64,000 bases of DNA from Chryseomicrobium aureum (GTDB lineage Bacteria > Bacillota > Bacilli > Bacillales_A > Planococcaceae), in the NCBI RefSeq assembly GCF_016909155.1, contig NZ_JAFBFG010000009.1:1-64000 (forward strand), read 5' to 3'. The notes below the pieces were generated by a model. It ran no database searches, had not been told where the DNA came from, and worked only from the letters and a program-made list of their open reading frames with translations. Each line of letters begins with the position of its first letter. Position 1 is the stretch's first letter. The position numbers and the translations under genes are program-made. This document shows positions 54,650 through 63,804 of the stretch, in pieces.

Positions 54650-56344
54650 ATGGCAGAAAAGATATGGTTAAAGCACTACCCAGAACAAATTCCGCACACG
54701 TTAACGTATGAAGAAATACCGATTCAAGAGTTTTTAACAAGATCTGCAACAAAATTCCCATCCAACACGGCGATTCATTTCATGGGGAAAGAGATGAATT
54801 ACCAAGAACTATATGAGTCATCATTAAAGTTTGCAAACTACTTACAAACACTTGGCATTGAAAAAGGGGATCGTGTAGCGATCATGCTGCCAAACTGTCC
54901 ACAAGGTGTCATTGCGTATTATGGTATTTTATATGCTGGCGGAATCGTCGTTCAAACGAATCCACTTTATACGGAACGAGAAGCTCAATACCAATTAAAA
55001 GATTCCGGTGCAAAAGCCATTATCACACTCGACATTTTATATCCACGTATTTCAAAAATCATGCAAGAGACAGACCTTGAAAACCTCATCATCACGGGAA
55101 TCAAAGATTATCTTCCGTTCCCTAAAAATATGATTTACCCGTTCATCCAAAAGAAGCAGTACGGGTTCAGCGTAAAAGTAGAACATCGTGGATCCAATCA
55201 CTTGTTTACAGAAGTCATGAAAGTCGGCAAGGCGGAAAAAATCACGTCTCCCGTCGATTTTGAGAATGACTTAGCGATGTTACAATACACAGGGGGTACA
55301 ACAGGATTCCCGAAAGGTGTTATGTTGACGCATAAAAATCTTGTCACCAACGTGACAATGTGTAAACATTGGCTATATGAGTGTGAAGACGGCAAAGAGC
55401 GTGTAATGGGAATCTTACCATTCTTCCACGTCTATGGAATGACCACAGTCCTCGTCTTGTCGGTAATGCAGGCAAACACGATGATCTTGCTTCCTAAATT
55501 TGATGTTGAAACCGCTCTCAAAACAATTGACAAGCAAAAGCCTACTTTATTCCCAGGCGCACCAACCATTTATATTGGTATCTTAAACTCACCAAACTTA
55601 TCGAAATATGATCTTTCTTCTATTAATGCATGTATCAGTGGCTCGGCCGCTTTACCAGTTGAGATTCAAGAGAAGTTTGAAAGCGTCACGGGTGGACGAC
55701 TAGTTGAAGGATACGGATTAACAGAAACGTCACCAGTCACACATGCAAATTTGGTGTATACAGATAAGCGTGTGAAAGGCTCTATAGGAATTCCTTGGCC
55801 CGACACAGATTCTGCTGTATTCCAAATGGATTCTACAGAACCACTACCAGTCGGAGAAGTAGGAGAAATTGCTGTACGAGGCCCTCAAGTGATGAAGGGA
55901 TATTGGAACCGCCCAGAAGAGACAGAAATGACACTTCGGGAGGGTTGGTTGCTCACAGGTGACCTTGGCTATATGGATGAAGATGGTTACTTCTATGTAG
56001 TAGACCGTAAAAAAGATATGATCATTGCTGGTGGGTTTAATATTTACCCACGCGAAATTGAAGAAGTGCTCTATGAACATGAGGCAATCCAAGAATGTGT
56101 GGTTGCTGGAATTCCTGATCCATACCGTGGTGAAACAGTGAAGGCATACATCGTCTTGAAAGAAGGCCATACCATTACAGAAGACGAGCTCAATGAGTAT
56201 TGCCGTACAAAACTTGCTTCATTCAAAGTACCACGCTTTTATGAATTCCGTGATGAGCTGCCAAAAACAGCTGTCGGGAAGATATTGCGTCGTACATTGA
56301 TTGAAGAGGAAAAAGAGAAAGTAAAGCAAGCACAAACGAGTTGA
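54650..56344 (+). CDS. lcfA: long-chain fatty acid-CoA ligase
   Basis: 564-residue adenylate-forming enzyme that activates fatty acids for beta-oxidation. The AMP-binding signature YTGGTTGFPKGVMLTHKN, GYGLTETSPVTH, WLLTGDLGYMDEDGYFYVVDR (given as about residues 433-453) and the C-terminal Lys in KTAVGKILRRTL are present. AAGGGGGTCTTCAC precedes ATG 54650. It heads the lcfA-fadR-fadB-etfBA block. FadR control is inferred from the operator on its promoter. Confidence 0.96.
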   Translation: MAEKIWLKHYPEQIPHTLTYEEIPIQEFLTRSATKFPSNTAIHFMGKEMNYQELYESSLKFANYLQTLGIEKGDRVAIMLPNCPQGVIAYYGILYAGGIVVQTNPLYTEREAQYQLKDSGAKAIITLDILYPRISKIMQETDLENLIITGIKDYLPFPKNMIYPFIQKKQYGFSVKVEHRGSNHLFTEVMKVGKAEKITSPVDFENDLAMLQYTGGTTGFPKGVMLTHKNLVTNVTMCKHWLYECEDGKERVMGILPFFHVYGMTTVLVLSVMQANTMILLPKFDVETALKTIDKQKPTLFPGAPTIYIGILNSPNLSKYDLSSINACISGSAALPVEIQEKFESVTGGRLVEGYGLTETSPVTHANLVYTDKRVKGSIGIPWPDTDSAVFQMDSTEPLPVGEVGEIAVRGPQVMKGYWNRPEETEMTLREGWLLTGDLGYMDEDGYFYVVDRKKDMIIAGGFNIYPREIEEVLYEHEAIQECVVAGIPDPYRGETVKAYIVLKEGHTITEDELNEYCRTKLASFKVPRFYEFRDELPKTAVGKILRRTLIEEEKEKVKQAQTS

Positions 56345-56394
56345 CAGAAAACAAAATAAATACTACTATAAAAATATGAATGAATAGTCATTCA
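56341..56394 (+). promoter_or_regulatory. fadR operon promoter with exact FadR operator
   Basis: TTGACA (56341-56346), a 17-nt spacer and TACTAT (56364-56369) form the promoter, starting right after the lcfA stop. TGAATGAATAGTCATTCA (56377-56394) equals the FadR consensus and covers the start point. This gives autoregulation and control of fadB-etfBA. Confidence 0.88.
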
Positions 56395-56416
56395 TATTTT
56401 TATTTTTGGGGTTGAG

Positions 56417-57004
56417 ATGATGAAGAAGGAAAAACCTAAATACCGACAAATCATTGATGCGGCCATAGTAGTGATTGCCGAGAACGGGTACCATCAATCC
56501 CAAGTCTCCAAAATCGCGAAGCAGGCAGGCGTCGCAGATGGCACCATCTATTTGTATTTCAAAAACAAAGAAGACATTTTAATTTCTGTGTTTGATGAAA
56601 AGATGGAAATGTTTGCGGATCGTCTACATGAAATCATCGAAGAACCAATCAGTGCATCTGAAAAACTATACAAAATGGTCGAAAATCATTTTACCGTGCT
56701 ATCTGCGGATCGTCATCTTGCAACAGTGACTCAGTTGGAGCTTCGCCAGTCGAATCTTGCACTTCGTTTACGCATCAACGCAGTGTTAAAAAACTATTTG
56801 GTTTTACTCGATACGATACTAAAAGAAGGCATCGCAAACGGAGAATTCGATAAGAATATGGATATTCGCTTAGCGAGACAGATGGTTTTTGGTACAATTG
56901 ATGAGACAACTACGACATGGGTGATGAACGAATACAAATATAATTTGGTAGCGCTCTCATCAAAAGTCCATCAGTTGTTAGTTAATGCCATCAAAGCTGA
57001 ATAG
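56417..57004 (+). CDS. fadR: TetR-family fatty acid degradation regulator FadR
   Basis: 195-residue TetR repressor. The N-terminal helix-turn-helix ([20 protein letters not shown], then [21 protein letters not shown]) is the FadR/YsiA type; the C-terminal helical domain should bind long-chain acyl-CoA, releasing DNA. Exact and near-exact FadR operators stand before this gene and lcfA. ATG 56417 follows GGGGTTGAG; the next codon is also ATG. Its end runs into the fadB ribosome site. Confidence 0.93.
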   Translation: MMKKEKPKYRQIIDAAIVVIAENGYHQSQVSKIAKQAGVADGTIYLYFKNKEDILISVFDEKMEMFADRLHEIIEEPISASEKLYKMVENHFTVLSADRHLATVTQLELRQSNLALRLRINAVLKNYLVLLDTILKEGIANGEFDKNMDIRLARQMVFGTIDETTTTWVMNEYKYNLVALSSKVHQLLVNAIKAE

Positions 57005-57017
57005 GGGATGTGAACGA

Positions 57018-57791
57018 ATGGAATTTCTTTCATGGGAAACTAAAGATCATGTGGCAGTCGTCACATTGAATCGTCCACCAGCAAATGCACTATCACGTCA
57101 ATTGATTTTAGACATCAATTCGTTTTTAGACGAAGTTGAAAACAATGACGACGTACGCGTAATTGTGTTCAAAGGGAAAGGACGCTTTTTCTCAGCAGGT
57201 GCAGACATCAAAGAATTCACGTCAATCACAAGCGGAGAAGAATTTTCAAAACTAGCGAAAAATGGGCAAGACATTTTTGAACGTGTTGAAACATTCTCAA
57301 AACCAATCATTGCTGCGATTCATGGAGCAGCACTTGGTGGAGGTCTTGAGTTCGCAATGAGCTGTCACATTCGCATCGTGACGGAAAACGCGAAGCTTGG
57401 ACTTCCGGAATTGCAGTTAGGTTTGATTCCTGGTTTTGCAGGAACGCAGCGACTTCCACGCTATGTTGGTTTCGCAAAAGCAGCAGAGATGCTCTTAACA
57501 AGTGATCCAATTAGTGGTACAGAGGCAGCGCATTATGGGCTTGCAAATCACGCTGTTCCAGAAGAACAGTTTGAGGAAACTGTACATGCGCTGGCAGCTA
57601 AAATTGCAAAAAAGAGTCCAGTTGCGATGAAATACGCACTTGAAATGCTCCAATATACAAAAGATGACTCGTATCATAAAGGTGTAGACGCTGAAGCGCA
57701 TTCTTTTGGAACCGTTTTCGTGTCAGAAGATGCCAAAGAAGGAATTACAGCGTTTTTAGAAAAACGTCAACCAAACTTTAAAGGAAATTAA
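57018..57791 (+). CDS. fadB: enoyl-CoA hydratase
   Basis: 257-residue crotonase-fold enzyme of beta-oxidation. The oxyanion loops are [11 protein letters not shown] and [16 protein letters not shown], with catalytic Glu in the [18 protein letters not shown] segment. ATG 57018 gives [23 protein letters not shown]-type start (only [20 protein letters not shown] needed); AGGGGATG is upstream. The longer frame overlaps fadR. It is cotranscribed with fadR and etfBA. Confidence 0.94.
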   Translation: MEFLSWETKDHVAVVTLNRPPANALSRQLILDINSFLDEVENNDDVRVIVFKGKGRFFSAGADIKEFTSITSGEEFSKLAKNGQDIFERVETFSKPIIAAIHGAALGGGLEFAMSCHIRIVTENAKLGLPELQLGLIPGFAGTQRLPRYVGFAKAAEMLLTSDPISGTEAAHYGLANHAVPEEQFEETVHALAAKIAKKSPVAMKYALEMLQYTKDDSYHKGVDAEAHSFGTVFVSEDAKEGITAFLEKRQPNFKGN

Positions 57792-57812
57792 TTCACTTTT
57801 GGAGGGAATTCA

Positions 57813-58583
57813 ATGAATATTTATGTTTTAGTTAAACGTACATTCGATACAGAAGAAAAAATCGTCGTTTCTGGTGGCCACATCCAAGAGGACGGTGCAG
57901 AATTCATCATCAATCCTTACGATGAGTATGCAATCGAAGAAGCTATTCAAGTCCGTGACGCACACGGCGGCGAAGTAACCGTCATCACAATGGGTGACGA
58001 AGAAGCAGAAAAGCAACTACGTACAGCTCTAGCAATGGGTGCTGACAAAGCAGTTTTAATCAATACAGAAGATGTGGAAGAATTGGATCAGTTCAGTGCA
58101 GCACACGTGCTAGCGGAATACTTGAAAGACAAAGAGGCAGACCTTATTCTTGCAGGAAACGTCGCGATCGATGGTGGATCAGGTCAAGTAGGTCCTCGTG
58201 TTGCAGAATTATTAGGCATTAACTATGTAACGACCATCACAAACCTAGAAATCAATGGAGATACAGTCTCTATCAAACGCGATGTAGAAGGAGACACAGA
58301 AGAGCTTGAAACAAAGCTTCCACTTCTTGTGACAGCACAACAAGGATTGAACGAACCACGTTACCCATCTCTTCCAGGTATCATGAAAGCAAAGAAAAAA
58401 CCTCTTGAAGAGATCGAGTTAGACGATTTAGATATCGACGAAGATGATGTAGAAGCAAAAACAGAAACAATCGAAATCTATCTTCCTCCGAAGAAAGAAG
58501 CTGGAAAAGTCTTACAAGGCGACTTACAAGACCAAGTCAAGGAACTTGTCGGCTTACTCCGCACGGAAGCAAAAGTAATCTAA
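57813..58583 (+). CDS. etfB: electron transfer flavoprotein subunit beta
   Basis: 256-residue ETF beta that, with EtfA, takes electrons from acyl-CoA dehydrogenases. MNIYVLVKRTFDTEEKI start, NPYDEYAIEEAIQ, AMGADKAVLI and the AMP/FAD-associated GNVAIDGGSGQVGPRVAELLG are visible. The recognition loop is near EPRYPSLPGIMKAKKKPLEE. TTTGGAGGGAATTCA precedes ATG 57813. Confidence 0.96.
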   Translation: MNIYVLVKRTFDTEEKIVVSGGHIQEDGAEFIINPYDEYAIEEAIQVRDAHGGEVTVITMGDEEAEKQLRTALAMGADKAVLINTEDVEELDQFSAAHVLAEYLKDKEADLILAGNVAIDGGSGQVGPRVAELLGINYVTTITNLEINGDTVSIKRDVEGDTEELETKLPLLVTAQQGLNEPRYPSLPGIMKAKKKPLEEIELDDLDIDEDDVEAKTETIEIYLPPKKEAGKVLQGDLQDQVKELVGLLRTEAKVI

Positions 58584-58618
58584 ATCTGATTTGAACAACA
58601 CTGAAGGAGGAACTTAGC

Positions 58619-59593
58619 ATGTCAACGAAAGTACTTGTATTAGCAGAATCCAGTGAAGGATCTTTACGTAACGTTTCATTTGAAGCAATCGCAGCAGGTA
58701 AAAAAATCTCAGGTGGCGGAGAAGTTGTCTCAGTTTTACTTGGCGATTCAGTCGGCGACTTGGCAGCTGAACTAGGTGCTTATGGTGCGGACCGCGTCAT
58801 CACTGTAGAACACCCACATTTAAAACAATATACTTCAGATGGATACGGTCAAGCATTGATGGCTGTTTTCGAACAAGAAAAGCCAGATGCTATCGTATTT
58901 GGTCACACAGCTCTTGGAAAAGATTTATCTCCTAAAGTTGCAGCGAAACTACAAGTCGGACTAGTATCCGATGTAACAGATATCGAAGGAGAAGGAGACG
59001 ACGCAGTATTCGTTCGTCCGATCTACTCTGGTAAAGCGTTCGAAAAAGTAAAATTAAAAGATGAGTTAAAATTCATCACAATCCGTCCAAACAACATCGC
59101 GCCTCTTGCGAAAGAAGAAGGCAAGACTGCTGAAGTTGGATCTGTATCAGTAGATATCACGAACTTACGTACAATCATTAAAGAAGTTGTGCGCAAATCA
59201 ACAGACGGCGTCGATCTTTCGGAAGCGAAAGTTGTTGTAGCGGGTGGTCGTGGTGTGAAGAGTGCAGAAGGTTTTGCGCCATTAAAAGAACTTGCTGACC
59301 TATTAGGTGGAGCAGTTGGTGCATCACGCGGAGCATGTGACGCGGATTATGTAGATTACTCATTACAAATCGGTCAAACTGGTAAAGTTGTTACACCTGA
59401 CTTATACATCGCAGCAGGTATCTCTGGAGCAATCCAGCATTTAGCGGGTATGTCGAACTCTAAAGTCATTGTTGCAATCAACAAAGACCCAGAAGCAAGC
59501 ATTTTCAAAGTTGCAGATTACGGAATTGTAGGGGATCTTTTCGAAGTCATTCCACTTCTAACAGAAGAGTTCCGCGCAGTTTTATCGAAGTAA
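58619..59593 (+). CDS. etfA: electron transfer flavoprotein subunit alpha
   Basis: 324-residue ETF alpha carrying FAD. The C-terminal FAD domain shows VVAGGRGVKSAEGF, GGAVGASRGACDADYVD, QIGQTGKVVTPDLYIAAGIS and IVAINKDPEASIFKVADYGIVGDL (the last as VAINKDPEASIFKVADYGIV). AAGGAGGAACTTAGC precedes ATG 58619. It is the last gene of the fatty-acid oxidation unit, closed by a strong terminator. Confidence 0.96.
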   Translation: MSTKVLVLAESSEGSLRNVSFEAIAAGKKISGGGEVVSVLLGDSVGDLAAELGAYGADRVITVEHPHLKQYTSDGYGQALMAVFEQEKPDAIVFGHTALGKDLSPKVAAKLQVGLVSDVTDIEGEGDDAVFVRPIYSGKAFEKVKLKDELKFITIRPNNIAPLAKEEGKTAEVGSVSVDITNLRTIIKEVVRKSTDGVDLSEAKVVVAGGRGVKSAEGFAPLKELADLLGGAVGASRGACDADYVDYSLQIGQTGKVVTPDLYIAAGISGAIQHLAGMSNSKVIVAINKDPEASIFKVADYGIVGDLFEVIPLLTEEFRAVLSK

Positions 59594-59600
59594 ACCAATC

Positions 59601-59632
59601 ACTCGGCTTCCTTCACGGAAGCCGAGTTTTAT
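59601..59632 (+). terminator. terminator of the fadR-fadB-etfBA unit
   Basis: A perfect 11-bp stem (59601-59611 with 59617-59627) and T-rich tail. Confidence 0.92.
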
Positions 59633-59664
59633 TATTAGGTGGTTCGGGTATCATTTGATATAAT
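59626..59664 (+). promoter_or_regulatory. tandem SigB and SigA promoters of trxA
   Basis: GTTTTA (59626-59631), a 14-nt spacer and GGGTAT (59646-59651) match the SigB consensus GTTTAA-N13-15-GGGWAT. TGATATAAT (59656-59664) is an extended SigA -10. B. subtilis trxA is known to be transcribed from both SigA and SigB promoters. The SigB -35 lies in the T-tail of the etfA terminator. Confidence 0.65.
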
Positions 59665-59696
59665 CGCATATAGATACAAATGAAGGAGGAATTATC

Positions 59697-60011
59697 GTGG
59701 CAGTTACACACACAACAGATGCAACATTTGCACAAGATACTCAAGAAGGTTTAGTATTAGTAGACTTTTGGGCACCATGGTGTGGACCATGTAAAATGAT
59801 CGCTCCAGTTCTTGAAGAGCTTGACGGCGAACTATCTGACAAAGTAAAAATTACAAAGTTAGATGTAGATGAGAACCAAGCAACTGCTAGCCAGTTCGGG
59901 GTTATGTCGATTCCAACATTGATCCTTTTCAAAGACGGTCAACCAGTCGATAAAGTGGTTGGTTACCAACCAAAAGAAAACCTTGCAAACTTAGTAAACA
60001 AACACGCGTAA
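59697..60011 (+). CDS. trxA: thioredoxin
   Basis: 104-residue cytosolic disulfide reductase. The active site WCGPC (Cys 29 and Cys 32) lies in [11 protein letters not shown], followed by the cis-Pro segment [15 protein letters not shown] 59697 follows AAGGAGGAATTATC. It stands as a single gene between two terminators, followed by uvrC. Confidence 0.97.
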   Translation: MAVTHTTDATFAQDTQEGLVLVDFWAPWCGPCKMIAPVLEELDGELSDKVKITKLDVDENQATASQFGVMSIPTLILFKDGQPVDKVVGYQPKENLANLVNKHA

Positions 60012-60018
60012 GTCATAG

Positions 60019-60050
60019 AGCCGGAGTCCTTAGGGGATTCCGGTTTTTTC
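60019..60050 (+). terminator. terminator of trxA
   Basis: Stem CCGGAGTCC/GGATTCCGG (60021-60029 with 60035-60043) followed by TTTTTT. Confidence 0.9.
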
Positions 60051-60102
60051 AAAGGACCACTCGAACACTTGTACGGAACGCGTGCAGAAAGTAGGTGCAC
60101 AG

Positions 60103-61896
60103 ATGAACGAACTCGTTCGGCAAAAATCAGAGATCCTTCCCGAACAACCTGGGTGCTATTTGATGAAAGATGGCAACGGAACCATCATTTATGTCGGGAA
60201 GGCAAAAGTGTTAAAAAACCGAGTCCGCTCGTATTTCACGGGAACACATAATGGGAAGACTCAGCGACTCGTGCAGGACATCCAAGACTTTGAATACATC
60301 GTCACGTCGTCCGACTTAGAAGCACTCATTCTAGAGCTTCATCTAATCAAAAAGCATGACCCTAAATACAATGTCATGCTTAAAGACGACAAGACGTATC
60401 CATATATAAAAATTACAGGGGACGCCTACCCACGCATTATTACAACGCGCACAGTACGAAAAGATAACGGGAAATATTTTGGGCCGTATCCGAACGTCTA
60501 TGCAGCGAATGAGACGCGGAAGCTCTTGGACCGTATTTATCCATTCCGAAAATGTGTGAAGATGCCCGACCGCTTATGCCTCTATTATCATATTGGTCAA
60601 TGCTTAGGGCCGTGTGTGAAAGAAATCCCACGATCGGAATTCCAGTACATGATTGATGAAGTTTCCAAGTTCTTAAATGGGGGCCATATTAAAGTGCGTA
60701 CAGAGCTTGAACAGAAGATGATGGCAGCCGCAGAATCTATGGAATACGAGCGTGCAAAAGAATACCGAGATCAAATCGCGCACATCGATACCGTTATGGA
60801 AAAACAAAAGATGCAGATGAATGATTTCACCAATCGGGACGTCTTTGGTTACGCTGTCGACAAAGGGTGGATGTGTGTACAAGTCTTCTTCATTCGTCAA
60901 GGGAAGCTAATTGAACGCGATGCCTCGATGTTTCCGATATACGGAGAGCCGGAAGAAGAGTTTTTAACATTTATCGGTCGTTTTTATGAGCAGCCGTCCC
61001 ACATCAAACCGAAAGAACTTCTTGTCCCTAGAACTGTCGATGCGGAAATCATTCACCAGTTATTAGATGTAAAAGTAGCCGTACCGCAACGAGGGAAAAA
61101 ACTAGAACTTGTGAATTTGGCCATCAATAATGCAGAAGTGGCCTTGAACGAAAAGTTCCATCTAGTCGAGCGTCAAGAAGAACGAACTATTGGGGCAATA
61201 GAGCAACTTGGGCTTCATATGGGCATTCCTGCTCCGCGTCGCATTGAAGCATTTGATAACTCCCATATTTACGGGACAGATCCAGTTTCTGCGATGGTCG
61301 TCTTTGAGGACGGAAAACCTTTAAGAAAAGAATACCGAAAGTACAAAACAAAGACGGCTGAAAAACATGATGACTACGGAGCGATGCGTGAAGTCATTCG
61401 TCGCCGCTATACACGTGTGCTTCGGGAACGTTTGCCTCTTCCGGATTTAATTTTGATTGATGGGGGAAAAGGGCAGATGTCGTCTGCGCGTGAAGTATTA
61501 GAAGATGAACTCGGACTAGATATTCCGATTGCAGGGCTTGCGAAAGATTTAAAACACCAAACGGCAGAACTTCTTTACGGAGAGCCTCCGCTTCCTGTTG
61601 CCATGAAGCGGACGTCGCAAGAGTTTTATTTGCTGCAACGTATTCAAGACGAAGTGCACCGGTTTGCGATTACATTCCATCGCCAACAACGTCAAAAAAA
61701 TAGTATCCAATCGATTTTGGATACGATTCCTGGCGTGGGACCAAAGCGCCGTCAACAACTTATGAAGCACTTTGGTTCGGTGAAAAACATGAAAGCAGGT
61801 ACTGTTGAAGAGTTTATACAAGCAGGTCTTCCGGAGGCGCTTGCTGTTGCGGTTCAAAAAAAATTAACAGAAGAAACATTGCCTTCGCCGGAATAG
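60103..61896 (+). CDS. uvrC: excinuclease ABC subunit C
   Basis: 597-residue nuclease that makes both incisions in nucleotide excision repair. The GIY-YIG domain ([20 protein letters not shown], then LKNRVRSYF; about residues 14-95), the Cys-rich region [21 protein letters not shown], the UVR motif ([20 protein letters not shown]), the RNase H-like domain ([32 protein letters not shown]) and C-terminal HhH ([17 protein letters not shown]) are intact. ATG 60103 after AGGTGCACAG is preferred; GTG 60082 is possible but 7 codons longer. Confidence 0.95.
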   Translation: MNELVRQKSEILPEQPGCYLMKDGNGTIIYVGKAKVLKNRVRSYFTGTHNGKTQRLVQDIQDFEYIVTSSDLEALILELHLIKKHDPKYNVMLKDDKTYPYIKITGDAYPRIITTRTVRKDNGKYFGPYPNVYAANETRKLLDRIYPFRKCVKMPDRLCLYYHIGQCLGPCVKEIPRSEFQYMIDEVSKFLNGGHIKVRTELEQKMMAAAESMEYERAKEYRDQIAHIDTVMEKQKMQMNDFTNRDVFGYAVDKGWMCVQVFFIRQGKLIERDASMFPIYGEPEEEFLTFIGRFYEQPSHIKPKELLVPRTVDAEIIHQLLDVKVAVPQRGKKLELVNLAINNAEVALNEKFHLVERQEERTIGAIEQLGLHMGIPAPRRIEAFDNSHIYGTDPVSAMVVFEDGKPLRKEYRKYKTKTAEKHDDYGAMREVIRRRYTRVLRERLPLPDLILIDGGKGQMSSAREVLEDELGLDIPIAGLAKDLKHQTAELLYGEPPLPVAMKRTSQEFYLLQRIQDEVHRFAITFHRQQRQKNSIQSILDTIPGVGPKRRQQLMKHFGSVKNMKAGTVEEFIQAGLPEALAVAVQKKLTEETLPSPE

Positions 61897-62167
61897 TGTG
61901 CTAAAGTATTCCTAATTTCATATTCACTTTACGTGAAGATAGAGGTGCGAGCGTCAACAGTACCATTTTTGAGGATGACAGATCCGACGACGAAATGGGA
62001 AAGGGGCAATCGCCGAAATGAAGAGCTGCTGATCCAGCGCTTCGTTGGTCTTGTGTTGAACAAACCCAAGATTGTCAGAATACACATTCTGGAGGGCTAT
62101 CTTGCATGGACATATACTTTGACCGTGTTAGACAAAATGCTTTCCATTCGTGGAAAGCATTTTTTTG
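61879..62167 (+). promoter_or_regulatory. lysC promoter and lysine riboswitch (L box)
   Basis: TTGCCT (61879), a 17-nt spacer and extended -10 TGCTAAAGT (ending 61907) lie in the uvrC end. The aptamer spans about 61934-62105, with the L-box blocks GAAGATAGAGGTGCGAGC, GGAAAGGGGCAATCGCCGAA and CTGGAGGGCTATCT. A 12-bp terminator (62135-62146 with 62151-62162, T-run) follows. Lysine binding is expected to cause early termination. Confidence 0.93.
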
Positions 62168-62197
62168 TCCCATCCGCTACCGGAGGAGATTAGGAAA

Positions 62198-63427
62198 ATG
62201 GCAATTGTCGTCATGAAATTTGGAGGAACATCGGTTGGCTCAGTGGAGCGTATCCGAAATGCAGCACGTCGCGTCATCATGGAATCAGAACAAGGGAATC
62301 AAGTCGTAGTCGTTGTATCCGCAATGGGCAAAACAACCGATCACTTGGTTACTCTTGCAGAAGAAATCACATCGTCGCCATCAAAACGAGAGATGGATAT
62401 GCTCTTATCAACTGGCGAACAGGTCTCGATGTCATTACTTGCAATGGCTCTTGAGACACAAGGCTACCCAGCCGTTTCTATGACAGGATGGCAGGCAGAA
62501 TTACAAACTGAAAAAGTGCATCGCAATGCACGAATCGTTTCACTGAAAGGTGACAAAATTCGTGAGAAGCTAGATGCTGGAAATATAGTCGTCGCTGCTG
62601 GTTTCCAAGGTATTACAGAAGACGGGGAGATTACTACACTTGGCCGCGGAGGTTCAGATACAACGGCCGTCGCAATTGCTGCAGCTGTTGGAGCCATCCG
62701 CTGCGATATTTATACAGACGTGGATGGAGTCTACACGTCCGACCCACGCTTTGTCGAAGGTGCACGTAAATTACAATCAATTGAGTACGATGAGATGTTA
62801 GAGCTTGCCAACTTAGGCGCAGGCGTCTTGCATCCACGCGCTGTTGAGTATGCAAAAAACTACAAAATTCCACTGACTGTCCGCTCGAGTTTGACAGATC
62901 AGGAGGGGACAGTTATTGAGGAGGTTACATCGATGGAGTCAAATCTGATTGTACGAGGTGTGGCATTTGAATCTGATGTCGTTCGGTTAACAATAGGGTA
63001 TGAAAAAGCATTTAATGGGTCACTCGCTATGATCTTTACGACACTAGCAAAACACAATATCGATGTCGATATCATTGTGCAATCTATAGTCGATGGCACA
63101 ACGCCAACGGTTTCGTTCACTATTAAAAAAGAAGCATTGTCCGAAGCGATTCAAGTATTAGAAGAGAAAAAACAAGAGCTAGGGTTCCAAGTGGCAGATT
63201 TCGAAGTCGGCCTTGCAAAAGTATCGATTGTAGGATCAGGAATGGTTTCCAATCCAGGAGTAGCAGCACAAATGTTTGATCGCTTACGCCAAGAATCGGT
63301 TCCAGTTAAAATGGTCAGTACATCAGAAATCAAAGTATCTGTAGTCGTTCCGCAACAACAAATGATTCAGTCGGCGAATGCGCTTCACGACGAGTTCCGC
63401 TTGTCGGAGCTTGAGGTACAAGTGTAA
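62198..63427 (+). CDS. lysC: lysine-sensitive aspartate kinase (alpha subunit)
   Basis: 409-residue enzyme phosphorylating aspartate, the entry to lysine and diaminopimelate synthesis. The kinase domain has VMKFGGTSVGS, LSTGEQVSM, LGRGGSDTTAVAIA and YTDVDGVYTSDPR. The C-terminal part holds two ACT domains (from about residue 260), with VSIVGSGMVSNPGVAAQMF and STSEIKVSVVV. ATG 62198 follows GGAGGAG; a longer frame enters the terminator. Control is by the riboswitch and probably by lysine feedback. Confidence 0.96.
   Translation: MAIVVMKFGGTSVGSVERIRNAARRVIMESEQGNQVVVVVSAMGKTTDHLVTLAEEITSSPSKREMDMLLSTGEQVSMSLLAMALETQGYPAVSMTGWQAELQTEKVHRNARIVSLKGDKIREKLDAGNIVVAAGFQGITEDGEITTLGRGGSDTTAVAIAAAVGAIRCDIYTDVDGVYTSDPRFVEGARKLQSIEYDEMLELANLGAGVLHPRAVEYAKNYKIPLTVRSSLTDQEGTVIEEVTSMESNLIVRGVAFESDVVRLTIGYEKAFNGSLAMIFTTLAKHNIDVDIIVQSIVDGTTPTVSFTIKKEALSEAIQVLEEKKQELGFQVADFEVGLAKVSIVGSGMVSNPGVAAQMFDRLRQESVPVKMVSTSEIKVSVVVPQQQMIQSANALHDEFRLSELEVQV
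62933..63427 (+). CDS. lysC: aspartate kinase beta subunit from an internal start of lysC
   Basis: An in-frame ATG at 62933 has a strong GAGGAGGT (62918-62925) 7 nt upstream, inside the alpha frame. It would give a 164-residue protein MESNLIVRGVAFESD and both ACT domains. B. subtilis aspartokinase II makes just such a beta subunit from MEQNLIVRGIAFE. Conservation of site and sequence supports real internal translation; the alpha2-beta2 enzyme is inferred. Confidence 0.8.
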   Translation: MESNLIVRGVAFESDVVRLTIGYEKAFNGSLAMIFTTLAKHNIDVDIIVQSIVDGTTPTVSFTIKKEALSEAIQVLEEKKQELGFQVADFEVGLAKVSIVGSGMVSNPGVAAQMFDRLRQESVPVKMVSTSEIKVSVVVPQQQMIQSANALHDEFRLSELEVQV

Positions 63428-63449
63428 ACTTTCGTTTGAGTAGATAAAG

Positions 63450-63497
63450 AACAGCTCCTTCTCGCACTCTCGTTGCGGGGAAGGGGTTGTTTTTTTG
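63450..63497 (+). terminator. terminator of lysC
   Basis: A 12-bp stem (63450-63461 with 63480-63491, G-T pairs) enclosing a GC-rich loop, then seven T. Confidence 0.85.
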
Positions 63498-63645
63498 TAC
63501 TAGAAGACTGTGAATTAGTTTCCATAATATGACTGAGGGCACAAACCAGCCATTTGAGGGCACAGAACCGCTCGATCAGGGCATAAAAAGCCTATTCCAG
63601 GGCACAAACAACGAAATTGAGGGCATAAACAATTCTGAGAGAAAT
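63497..63645 (-). repeat. 21-nt phased tandem array C with conserved terminal flank
   Basis: Five AGGGCA cores at 63536, 63557, 63578, 63599 and 63620 are exactly 21 nt apart. On the minus strand each unit reads TTTGTGCCCT or TTTATGCCCT followed by variable sequence. The minus-strand end runs into ATTATGGAAACTAATTC (63527-63511) in the same phase, then CACAGTCTTCTAGTA, as in array B. It lies between the lysC terminator and the terminator of the convergent yslB-like gene. Confidence 0.8.
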
Positions 63646-63674
63646 CTACCCTGTGAAAAAAATGACCATAAAAA

Positions 63675-63702
63675 AGAATGCTGATTTCGACATCAGCATT
63701 CT
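63675..63702 (-). terminator. terminator of the yslB-like gene
   Basis: A perfect 11-bp stem (63675-63685 with 63692-63702), followed on the minus strand by TTTTT. Confidence 0.85.
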
Positions 63703-63720
63703 ACAAAATAGTTACAATAG

Positions 63721-63780
63721 TGTGAACAAAACACGCAATTTGTTCACAAATGTGAGCAGATAAATGGGAGCGCTCTCACA
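63721..63780. promoter_or_regulatory. cluster of inverted repeats with a cre-like site
   Basis: TGTGAACAAA (63721-63730) and TTTGTTCACA (63739-63748) form a perfect 10-bp inverted repeat. TGTGAG (63751-63756) pairs with CTCACA (63775-63780). Between them TGGGAGCGCTCTCA (63765-63778) resembles the CcpA cre (11 of 14 of TGAAAGCGCTTTCA). Both flanking genes end here, so no gene start explains these sites. Confidence 0.45.
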
Positions 63781-63804
63781 CCAGATGTAAACTAAAGACA
63801 ACTG

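Noticed and set aside
61933-62193. 86-codon frame over the lysC leader
   Set aside because: It coincides with the lysine riboswitch aptamer and terminator, which explain the conserved sequence.
63536-63645. CRISPR array
   Set aside because: The constant part is only about 6-13 nt and the variable part about 8-15 nt; period 21 is far below CRISPR repeat-spacer length, and no cas genes are in the window.
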